Shown here in pieces: positions 1 through 10,200 of a stretch of DNA of 64,000 nucleotides; position 1 is the first letter of the stretch, and each line of letters opens with the position of its first letter. Origin of the DNA: Paenibacillus massiliensis subsp. panacisoli DSM 21345 (GTDB lineage Bacteria; Bacillota; Bacilli; Paenibacillales; Paenibacillaceae). A program made the position numbers and the translations under genes. The notes beneath the pieces were generated by a model that had not been told where the DNA came from, made no database searches, and was given only the letters and a program-made list of their open reading frames with translations. The stretch spans positions 265,257 to 329,256 of the forward strand of contig NZ_KE384535.1 in NCBI RefSeq assembly GCF_000426545.1, given 5' to 3'.

Positions 1-3000
1 TGCAATACAAGGACTATGCCATCTGGCAGCACAGCCAGGCACAGCAAGCATGGATGCAGCGTCAGGAAGCCTACTGGCTGGATACGTTCCGCGGTGAGCT
101 GCCTGTACTGGATCTACGGACAGATTATGCTCGTCCGGCAGTACGCAGCAGTGAAGGGGACACGATTGTGTTCGGACTGGATCGAGAGGTCAGTGATCGC
201 CTGAAGGAGCTGGCGACCCAAAGCGGATCGACCCTGTACATGGTGCTGCTGGCAGCATATACGACGCTGCTGCATCACTACACGGCACAGGAGGACATTA
301 TCGTCGGTACGCCGATTGCAGGGCGTCCACATGCAGACCTGGCGCCGATAATAGGGATGTTCGTTGGCACGCTGGCCCTGCGGAATTATCCAAGTGCGGA
401 GCAGAGCTTCCGTAGCTATGTGGAGGATGTGAAGCTTCGCGCATTGCAGGCCTTCGAGCACCAGGATTATCCGTTCGAGGAGCTGGTGGATCAGCTGAAT
501 GTGAAGCGGGATATGAGCCGTAATCCGTTGTTCGATACGATGTTCACCTTGCATACGACGGAGGAAGGGGAGCTGCAGCAGCTGGAAGAGCTGAGCTTCC
601 GTCCTTATGAGATGGAGCAAGCGCCAGCGAAGTTCGATCTGACACTGGAGGCGCGTGAGGAAGAGGACGGCATCCAGCTTGGGTTGCAGTATGCGACGGC
701 ATTGTTCCGTCCTGAGACCATCGAGCGAATGACCCGACACTTCGTTCGTCTGGCAGAAGCCGTGGCAGCGAATCCGAATGTGTTGCTGGGCGAGATCGCC
801 TTGATTACAGAAGAAGAAAGTCAGTACATTCTGAATGTATTTAACGATCCGCAGCTACACAGTCTACGCGGGGGAGATCATCGTCAAGGTGCGGAGCAGC
901 TGGGACTCTCGCTTAGCGAACGCTTCGAGGCACAAGTACAGCAGCATCCTGAACGGGTCGCGGTTGTATTTGAGGATACAAGTATGACCTACGCTGAGTT
1001 GAATGAGCGGGCGAATCGATTAGCTCGTCTGCTGCGAGCAGCAGGAGTGGAAGCTGACCAACCGGTTGGTATTTTGCTGGAGCGTTCGGCTGATATCGCT
1101 GTGAGTATTCTCGGCATACTCAAGGCTGGAGGCGCGTATGTTCCGATGGATCGCATGTATCCGCAGGAACGGATTCAATACATGCTTGAGGATAGTGGAG
1201 CACGTGTGGTGATTACATCCAGTTCAGTTCATTCAGCGGTTCGCTTACCCGCTACGGTCCAAGCTATTGTAATCGACGACGAGGATGTTACAGCTCAAAT
1301 GGCTGAGCAGGAAGTCCATAATCTGACTTCCACGGTGGATCTGCATAATTTGGCGTACATCATCTATACGTCAGGTACGACCGGACAACCGAAAGGAGTG
1401 CTAATCGAGCAAGGCAGCGTCAACCATCTGGTGGATGCTCTCGCTGAACGTGTATACAGCCGTTATGATCGACCATTGCAGGTGGCTTGGCTGTCGGCCT
1501 ATGTATTCGATGCATCCGTTCAGCAAATCTTTGCGGCCCTATTATTAGGTCACACCTTGCATATTGTCTCCCGCGATGTGAGTCTGAACGGCGAGCTATT
1601 GATTGGCTACTACCGTACGTACAACATTGACTTGTCCGATGGCACACCTGCGCATTTGCAAATCCTGAACGAGACAATTGCAGTAACGGAGGCGCCAGAG
1701 GTCAAGCATTACCTGATTGGTGGCGAGGCGCTGCCGGTAGCTCTTCTTCACACCTTCATGCACAAGTGGTCCGGGTATCATCCGATTATCACCAACGTGT
1801 ATGGGCCTACAGAAACAACTGTGGATGCTACCGCTTATACTGTGGAGGATGTGAGCAGCCTTGATGAACTGTTGAAGCAAGGACAGCACACATTATCCAT
1901 CGGCACGCCGCTCGGCAAGCAGTCTCTGTATATTCTGAACGGCAAGCAGCAGTTGGTGCCGATCGGGGTGGCAGGCGAGCTCTATATTGGTGGGCAAGGT
2001 GTAGGACGAGGCTACCTGAATCTACCGGAGCTAACGAGAACAAAATTCTTGCACAATCCGTTCGTGAAGTCCGTACATGCTGTCGAGACCGAACATTCAT
2101 CCGCTAGTCATCAGACTGACCGGATGTATCGAACGGGGGATCTGGCTCGTTGGTTACCGAATGGAAGTATTGAGTATCTTGGCCGGATGGACCAACAGTT
2201 GAAGATTCGCGGCTATCGGATCGAACTGGGCGAGATCGAAGCGCAGCTCCTCAAGGTAGACGATATCCATGGTGCGGTGGTCACCGTGTGGGAGCAAGAG
2301 GATGGGCACAAGGATCTGTGTGCTTATATCATGGCAGTATCTCCAGTGAATCTGCCGGAGCTGCGAAGCGTTCTGCAGCCAATACTGCCGGATTACATGA
2401 TCCCGACTTATGTTGTACAGCTGGAGCAATTCCCACTGACAGCAAGTGGCAAGGTGGATCGCAAGGCGCTGCCTGCACCAGAAGCAAGACTTGGTGGTGG
2501 ACGTGAGCATATTGCACCACGGACCGCACTGGAAGCACAGCTTGCACGCATATGGCAGGATGTCCTCAAGCTGTCTAGCGTGAGCATCGTCGACTCGTTC
2601 TTCGATGTAGGCGGACATTCTCTGCGGGCGACGACGCTTGTGGCGAGAATCCATCAGGAGCTGGGAAGTCTGATTACGCTGCGTGAGGTGTTCCAGTACG
2701 TCACCATTGAGGAGCAGGCCAGACTCATTGCGAAGCAAGGAACGACTGTCTACACAGCCATTTCTTCCGCACCAAAGCAGGCATATTATCCAGTCTCCTC
2801 CGCCCAAAAACGAGTATACCTTTTGAGCCATCTGGAAGGCGGAGATACAAGCTACAACATGCCGGGTGTATTGGAAGTGGCAGGAGCCTTGGATGCTGAT
2901 CGTCTGGAGCAGGCTTTCCGTGCAGTTATTGCGCGTCATGATACACTGCGTACCAGCTTTGAGATGGTGGATGGCGAGGTTGCGCAGCGGATTCATGGGC

Positions 3001-4106
3001 AGGTTGAATTCGCGATAGAACGACTGGAGGGCGCAGAATCGGAGCTGGAGACACATATAGACTCCTTTGTACGCAGCTTTGATCTCCGATCTGCACCGCT
3101 ATTGCGTGTTCGTCTTGTGCGGACTGGAGGCGACCGCCATCTGTTGATGTACGACATGCACCATATCATCTCCGATGGAGCATCGTCGAACAATATCGTG
3201 CAAGAGCTGGTACAACTGTACGAAGGACAGGAGCTTCCACCGCTGCGTATTCAGTATAAGGATTATGCGGTATGGCAGCAGCAGCAGATACATGAGGAGC
3301 GCTACCAGCGTCGGGAGCAGTTCTGGCTTGAGCATTTGACGGGCCCATTGCCTGTACTTGATCTGCCGATTGCCTATCCAAGACCTGCAACACGCAGCTT
3401 CGAGGGAGCATTGTATGATTTTGCAGTCGAGCCAACTGTGTATTCACAGCTGAAGCAATTGGCAGCGCAGACCGGAAGCACGTTATATATGGTCCTGCTG
3501 GGTGCCTATACATTGCTGTTGTCCAAATACAGTGGCCAGAATGATCTAATCATCGGTACTCCGGTGGCCGGTCGTCCACAGCCAGAGCTTGAGCCGCTGA
3601 TTGGTATGTTCGTGAATACGTTGGCGATTCGCCATCAGCCTACGGATCATCACACGTTCCACAGCTACTTGCTTGAGGTGAGAGATCGTACGCTGCAAGC
3701 ATTCGAGCATCAGGATTATCCGTTAGAGGAGCTGGTGGAGAAGCTAGATATCCCTCGTGATGCGAGTCGAAATCCGCTATTCGATACCATGTTCGTGCTG
3801 CAAAATACGGAGTCACAGGAGGCGAGTCTGGAATCCCTCTCCTTCCGACCGTATGAGCAGGAGCATCGGATTTCCAAATTCGATCTGACTCTATCCATGA
3901 GTGAGGAGGATCGTGTACTGCGAGGATCCTTTGAATACTGCACCAAGCTGTTCGGGGCCGCCGTGATGGAGCGACTCAGTAATGACTTCATCGCGATTCT
4001 GTCGCAAGTAGTCGCTAATCCAGATGTACCACTTGGTGATATTCACGTGCACACAGACGAGCAACCGAAAGGCTTCACGCCGGATTCCATTGATTTTGCT
4101 TTCTAG
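1..4106 (+). CDS. NRPS, C-A(Gln)-T-C, 5' end missing
   Basis: This is the downstream part of a nonribosomal peptide synthetase. The reading frame is open from base 3, so the gene begins before the window. In order it contains the C-terminal half of a condensation domain (to about 800), an adenylation domain (about 900-2490; core YTSGTTG near 1370 and the A8 motif KIRGYRIELGE near 2200), a carrier domain with GGHSL near 2610, and a complete condensation domain (2760-4050) with the catalytic motif HHIISDG near 3160. Read against GrsA, the pocket residues are D-A-Q-D-L-G-V-V-D-K, a code known for glutamine. There is no epimerase, so an L residue is expected. The protein stops straight after the condensation domain, so that domain must serve the first module of the next synthetase. 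Function is certain; the substrate call is good but read by eye. Confidence 0.95.
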   Translation, partial: QYKDYAIWQHSQAQQAWMQRQEAYWLDTFRGELPVLDLRTDYARPAVRSSEGDTIVFGLDREVSDRLKELATQSGSTLYMVLLAAYTTLLHHYTAQEDIIVGTPIAGRPHADLAPIIGMFVGTLALRNYPSAEQSFRSYVEDVKLRALQAFEHQDYPFEELVDQLNVKRDMSRNPLFDTMFTLHTTEEGELQQLEELSFRPYEMEQAPAKFDLTLEAREEEDGIQLGLQYATALFRPETIERMTRHFVRLAEAVAANPNVLLGEIALITEEESQYILNVFNDPQLHSLRGGDHRQGAEQLGLSLSERFEAQVQQHPERVAVVFEDTSMTYAELNERANRLARLLRAAGVEADQPVGILLERSADIAVSILGILKAGGAYVPMDRMYPQERIQYMLEDSGARVVITSSSVHSAVRLPATVQAIVIDDEDVTAQMAEQEVHNLTSTVDLHNLAYIIYTSGTTGQPKGVLIEQGSVNHLVDALAERVYSRYDRPLQVAWLSAYVFDASVQQIFAALLLGHTLHIVSRDVSLNGELLIGYYRTYNIDLSDGTPAHLQILNETIAVTEAPEVKHYLIGGEALPVALLHTFMHKWSGYHPIITNVYGPTETTVDATAYTVEDVSSLDELLKQGQHTLSIGTPLGKQSLYILNGKQQLVPIGVAGELYIGGQGVGRGYLNLPELTRTKFLHNPFVKSVHAVETEHSSASHQTDRMYRTGDLARWLPNGSIEYLGRMDQQLKIRGYRIELGEIEAQLLKVDDIHGAVVTVWEQEDGHKDLCAYIMAVSPVNLPELRSVLQPILPDYMIPTYVVQLEQFPLTASGKVDRKALPAPEARLGGGREHIAPRTALEAQLARIWQDVLKLSSVSIVDSFFDVGGHSLRATTLVARIHQELGSLITLREVFQYVTIEEQARLIAKQGTTVYTAISSAPKQAYYPVSSAQKRVYLLSHLEGGDTSYNMPGVLEVAGALDADRLEQAFRAVIARHDTLRTSFEMVDGEVAQRIHGQVEFAIERLEGAESELETHIDSFVRSFDLRSAPLLRVRLVRTGGDRHLLMYDMHHIISDGASSNNIVQELVQLYEGQELPPLRIQYKDYAVWQQQQIHEERYQRREQFWLEHLTGPLPVLDLPIAYPRPATRSFEGALYDFAVEPTVYSQLKQLAAQTGSTLYMVLLGAYTLLLSKYSGQNDLIIGTPVAGRPQPELEPLIGMFVNTLAIRHQPTDHHTFHSYLLEVRDRTLQAFEHQDYPLEELVEKLDIPRDASRNPLFDTMFVLQNTESQEASLESLSFRPYEQEHRISKFDLTLSMSEEDRVLRGSFEYCTKLFGAAVMERLSNDFIAILSQVVANPDVPLGDIHVHTDEQPKGFTPDSIDFAF

Positions 4107-4170
4107 CATCTGACGGTAAGTTGAAGTTCCGATACTGTTCCAACAGGTTTGATTCACATTGCATGTGCAG

Positions 4171-4196
4171 AGGGCAGCAGCGAGTCTGCTGTCCCT
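4171..4196 (+). other. Hairpin in the gap between NRPS genes
   Basis: AGGGCAGCAG pairs with CTGCTGTCCCT around a 5-base loop, with one bulge. No T run follows, so it does not look like an intrinsic terminator. It may be a processing or mRNA stability element between two genes that should be co-transcribed. The rest of the 177-base gap shows nothing clear apart from the downstream ribosome site. Confidence 0.4.
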
Positions 4197-4276
4197 GCCT
4201 GCACTGTATTTTTCCGATAAACGAGCTCAAGTTATTAGCCAAGCACCATTCCAAGCGGGGAGAAGCCCCATGAAGC

Positions 4277-4283
4277 AGGAGGG
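4277..4283 (+). promoter_or_regulatory. Ribosome site that decides a TTG start
   Basis: AGGAGGG directly abuts the ATG at 4284, leaving no spacer, but lies 6 bases from the in-frame TTG at 4290. The TTG is therefore the more likely start. The resulting N-terminus is MKALFEKEKKYW. Confidence 0.6.
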
Positions 4284-4289
4284 ATGTCA

Positions 4290-7200
4290 TTGAAAGCTTT
4301 ATTTGAGAAGGAAAAAAAATATTGGAGTCAGAAGCTGGAGCCCGAGGATCGGATCATCACCCTGCCTTATACAACTCATGTACCGAAGGATGTAGCAGCA
4401 CACGCTGATTATGCTACATATACATTGACATTTTCATCTGATGTCTCAAGTCGCATATCATCCATCACTGGCAGTAATCCATGGGCTGTATACATGGTGC
4501 TGCTTGCTGGAGTAAATAGCCTATTACATAAATATACAGGCGAGGAGCATATACTGCTGGGCATTCCTGTTGCAGAGACTGGCAGTAGTGCTGCCAAGCC
4601 GCTCAATTCCATGCTCATCCTGAAGAGCACGCTGAATACTGCCACAACCTTCAAGAGTCTGCTCTCACAGATCAAAGCAGGTATCAGTGAAGCTATAGAG
4701 CACCAGAACATCCCCTTTTGGACCTACACGGAGGGGCTGGATATTCCGCGCAGCAACGCAGACAAGCCGCTATTTCACACGGTAGTCTCCTTACACAATC
4801 TTCATAAAGTAGCTTGGATGAGTGAGGTTGATGCAGAGCTGCATATGCAGTTCAAGTGGGAGGATGACATCGCTTCTCTTACAATGACCTACAATAATAG
4901 CTATTACAATGAAACGGCTATTGCATCCTTTGGTGAGCAGCTATCCCGGCTCTATGCCGTTGTACTGCACCAACCGGAGCTAATGTTGTCCAGTGTAGAC
5001 ATTCTATCCGCACAGGATGCAGATAGGCTGAAATTTACCTTCAATGATACCACCGTGGATTACCCACGAGAGGCGTCCATTGAAGAGCTATTCACACAGC
5101 AAGCCAAGCAGACTCCTTATCAGGTCGTGCTCGTCGAGGAGCAAGGCAGTATGACTTATGGCGAGCTAGATGAGAAGTCTAATCAACTAGCCGCTACCTT
5201 GCGGAGAGCAGGAGTAGCCCTGGAGCAGCCTGTTGCGATCATGGCTGAGCGCTCCGCTGATATGGTCGTTGGAATGCTGGCCATTCTTAAAGCCGGCGGC
5301 GTGTATGTGCCGATTGATCCAGACTACCCGGAGGAGCGTGTGAGCTATCTGCTGGAGGATTCAGGCGCTGAGCTGTTCCTGGTGACACGAGCTGAGCACA
5401 GACCTTTGGACTATAAGGGAACCATTCTGAATTTGCGGGATGAAGATGTGTATGGTGCAGGTCAGCCGGAATCCTCAGCTTCTGGATCTGTGTATGGTCG
5501 TGGAGACAACATAGATGAAGCGACTGACCAGCTAAAGGCTCATAAACCGTTAATTGGCGGCGATCGACTGGCCTATATCATGTATACCTCAGGCACGACT
5601 GGTCTGCCCAAGGGGGTCATGGTCGAGCATCGAAATGTTGTGCGGTTGGTGAAGAATACAAATTTCGCAGAGCTTCATGCGGATACAAAAATTTTGCAGA
5701 CGGGGGCCGTTGTCTTCGACGCATCTACCTTCGAAATCTGGGGAGCACTCCTGAACGGTGGCCAACTCATCCTCGTAAGCCAGGACGTTATCTTGAATGC
5801 TGCGAGATTAAAAGAGGCTATACGAGCTCATGGTGTCACGACCATGTGGCTAACGGCGCCACTCTTTAACCAATTATCCCAGCAGGACGTGGAGATGTTC
5901 GCTGGTCTGAAAGAACTGCTGATCGGTGGCGATGTGCTGTCTGTACCACATGTGAATCGTGTACTGGAAGCGTACCCGTCACTGAAACTGATCAACGGCT
6001 ACGGACCGACGGAAAATACGACCTTCTCGACTACGCATGCTATTTCTGGCATTCAGTCGGAAGCGGTGCCGATAGGCCGTCCTATTGCGAACTCGACAGC
6101 CTATGTAGTGGATCGAGCGATGCAGCTACAGCCTGTAGGGGCTTGGGGCGAGCTACTCGTCGGTGGAGACGGAGTAGCCCGCGGCTATCGCAATCGGCCG
6201 GATTTGACAGCTGAGAAGTTCATAGATAGTCCATTCCGCAGTGCTGAGCGCTGTTATCGGACTGGAGATCTTGTGCGTTGGCGCGAAGATGGGACCTTGG
6301 AGTATAAGGGAAGAATCGATGCTCAGGTGAAAATCCGCGGCTACCGGATCGAGCTAGGCGAGGTGGAGGCACAGCTGCTGAAGCTGGAAGTGGTAAGTGA
6401 TGCGATTGTCGTGACACATGAGGATGAGCAGGGGCAGAAGCAGCTGTGCGCATATGTTGTGCTGCAGGGCAATAGGGCTACTGAGGTGACGGTTCACAAT
6501 GCTGCTAAAGAGAGAGTTGCTAAGGAGATAACTAGCGATGCTGCTAATGAGCCAACTAGTAGATTTGCCAACGAGACAGCCATGGCAGATACGGAGACGG
6601 CTGCTATCCGAGAGGGAAATATGGCGGGAGTCGCGTCACAGATGCAGGAGCTACGTAACGCCTTGCTTCGAGAGCTTCCGGGCTACATGGTGCCTTCATA
6701 TTTTGTTGAGCTGAAGCAGCTACCGCTCACACCGAACGGCAAGGTCGATCGACGCGCACTACCACAACCGGAGCGAAGCATGCATGGCGGTAGCGTCTAT
6801 GAGCCTCCAAGGACTTCCATGGAGGAGCATCTTGTGAGTATTTGGCAGGAGGTGCTAAATGTCGAGAGGATTGGCATTAAGGACAATTTCTTCGAAGCTG
6901 GAGGACATTCCCTGCGGGCGACGCATGTTATTTCGCTAGTGCATAGACAAATGCACAAAAATCTTCAGCTTAAGGACCTGTTCGGCCACCCTACGATCGA
7001 GCAGCTTGCACAGGTGCTGGAGACACTGGAGCAGACAAGCTATACTGCGATTCCAATTGCACCGCAGCAGTCACACTACGTGCTGTCTTCAGCGCAAAAG
7101 CGAATGTATATCCTGAATCAGCTTGAACCGGACGGAATCAGCTACAATATTCCGGGTGCTGTGACACTGGTCGGCCCGCTTGATATCAATGCCATGGAGC

Positions 7201-10200
7201 AAGCCTTTCAGGAACTGATTCAGCGTCATGAGACATTGCGCACCAGCTTTGATACCGTGCAGGGCGAGCCTGTTCAGCGCTTGCATGACAAGGTGTCCTT
7301 CCGTCTTGAACACATCGAAGCTCATGGTGCTAACAGGGAGCAGACGGATCAGCTGCTACAGGACTTTATTCGCCCATTTGAGTTGAACCAGGCACCGCTC
7401 TTCCGGGCAGGACTGATTGCTGTAGGTGCGGAGCAGCACATTTTGCTACTGGATATGCATCATATCATATCGGATGGCACCTCCGTTCAGGTGCTTATGC
7501 AGGATCTTGTCCGTCTGTACGCCAAGGATGAGCTACCAGCACTACGCATCCAATACAAGGATTATGCGCTGTGGCAGCAGGAGCAGCATCGAAGCGAACG
7601 ATACAAGGAGCAGGAGGCATATTGGCTTGGTACCCTCGCTGGTGAGCTGCCAGTTCTGGATATGCCGACAGATTTCCCGCGTCCGGCGGTTCGAAGCTTT
7701 GCAGGAGATGTGTTGCCATTTACACTTGACGCGCGGCAAAGCGCAGGTCTGAAGCACATTGCGATGCAGACGGAGTCCACCTTGTACATGGTGCTCCTGG
7801 CTGCATACACGACTCTACTCAGTCACTACAGCGGTCAAGAGGATATCATTGTAGGTTCACCCATTGCAGGTAGGACGCATGCCGAGCTAGCTCCACTAAT
7901 TGGAATGTTCGTCAATACATTGGCCATCCGCAGCTACCCGCAGGGTAGCAAGTCGTTCCGTGATTATGTGCAGGAGGTTAAAGGGCATACGTTACAGGCT
8001 TTTGAGCATCAGGACTATCCATTGGAGGAGCTGATCGAGAAGCTAGAGCTTGATCGGGATCTAAGTCGTAATCCACTATTCGACACTGTATTTGCATTGC
8101 AAAATCTGGAACAGCGCGAGCAGCAGTTGAATGGTCTGAGAATGGAGCCATATCCAGGCGAGCAGACGGCTGCCAAGTTCGACCTAAGTCTATTTGCATT
8201 TGAAGATGGAGAAGACATTGCTTGTGGTCTGCAATACGCTACGCGGCTGTATAACCAAGAGACGATTCAGCGACTGGCCTTGCATTTCCGACAGTTGGTG
8301 GATGCGGTCATTGAGCAACCGGACATAGCGCTGTCTGCCATCGAGATCATCACGCCGCGGGAAAAAGAACAGATTATTAGAGAGTTCAACAACACGGTCG
8401 CAGATTATCCGTATCCCAAAGATTTGCCTGTGCACGTCATATTCGAGGAATATGCAGCGCGTACACCAGAGCAGATAGCCGTCACCTTTGCTGACGAAAG
8501 GCTGACCTACCGAGAGCTTAATGAACGCTCCGAGCACCTTGCACGAATGTTGCAATCTCGAGGGATTCGCCGCAGACAGGGCTCAGATACGCAGTGTGTA
8601 GCACTGATGGCTGAGCGATCCATCGAGCTGGTTGTTGGTATGCTGGGGATTCTGAAGGCAGGTGGGGCCTACGTCCCCGTTGACCCTGTCTACCCGGAAG
8701 AGCGCATCCTTTATCTACTGGAGGACTCAGGTGCCGAGCTGCTTCTGGCTCAGCGCTATGATCAGGTGTTCTTTGCGGCGGATATTCCAATCCTGGATCT
8801 GAGTGATGAGCAACAGTGGCAAGGTGGTTCGCTGTGTGAAGGGAGTGAGATGCACGAGACTGCAGGCGATGCCGGGGAATCTGAGAGCCTTAATAACCTG
8901 CACGGAACTGGCTCGGCCTTAGCAGAAGAGCATCTTCCTGTGAAGGCAGCATCAACCGATCTTGCCCACGTGATGTACACTTCCGGCACGACAGGCAATC
9001 CGAAAGGCGTCATGATCGAGCATCGGAATATCGTTCGACTGGCGAAAAACAGAAGCCATGCCACGCTCAACGAGGATACACGGCTCTTGCAGACCGGGGC
9101 GGTCGTATTCGACGCCTCAACGTTCGAGATCTGGGGGACGCTGTTGAATGGCGGACAGCTACATCTGGTGAGCTATGACACGATTTTGGATACGGTCCAA
9201 CTCAAGCAGGCAATTCAGCAGCACAGCATCAACACCTTGTTTCTCACTACGTCCTTATTCCACCAGCATTCGCAGCAGGACATTGACTTGTTCACACCGC
9301 TGAAGGAATTAATTGTCGGAGGAGACGTGCTATCCGTACCACATTTGAATCGTGTGATGGAGACTCACCCGCAGCTTCGAATCATCAACGCTTATGGTCC
9401 GACGGAGAACACTGTGTTCTCGACGATCTATGATATTACCGAGCCACAGACACAAGCCGTTCCAATCGGTCGGCCTATCGACCATTCCACGACGTACATT
9501 GTCAATCGAGCGCTCAAGCTACAGCCTGTTGGAGCTTGGGGTGAACTGATTGTTGGTGGTGACGGTGTGGCACGTGGATACCTCAACCGGCCAGAGCTGA
9601 CAGCAGACAAGTTCATTGTCAGTCCTTATCGCACTGGAGAGTATTGCTACCGCACGGGTGACTTGGCACGCTGGCGTGCTGACGGAGTGCTGGAGTACAA
9701 GGGTCGAATCGATGAGCAGGTCAAAATCCGCGGCTACCGCATTGAGCTGGGCGAGATTGAGAGCCGTCTGTCCTCTGTAGCTGGAGTAAAGGAATCCATT
9801 GTTGTCGTAAGGCAGGATGAGCTGGGACAGAAGCAGCTATGTGCTTATTACGTAACAGACCGTGAGATGGGGGCCGGTCAATTGCGTCAAGCACTATCCC
9901 AAGACTTGCCCGGCTACATGGTGCCATCCTACTTCGTTCAGCTGGGAGAGCTACCTTTGACGCCGAATGGGAAGGTAGATCGCAAAGCGCTCCCTTCACC
10001 GGAACAGCATGTGGATTCAGGCATGGATTATGTAGCACCACAGACGGAGGTTCAGCAAGCCCTGGCTGATGCGTGGGGAGCGATACTTGGTCTTCAGCGT
10101 GTGGGAATTCAGGATAATTTCTTCCATCTAGGTGGTGACTCCATCAAGGCAATCCAGGTGTCATCCCGTTTGTTCCAGGCTGGTCATAGGCTAGAAATGA

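Noticed and set aside
2154..3056. A 300-codon open frame on the minus strand inside the first synthetase
   Set aside because: It lies fully opposite a strongly conserved NRPS reading frame, has no ribosome site, and its sequence is rich in His, Cys and Gln as expected for an antisense shadow.
4284..4289. ATG at 4284 as the start of the terminal synthetase
   Set aside because: The AGGAGGG abuts it with no spacer; the TTG at 4290 has a spacing close to the usual range. Kept as an alternative.
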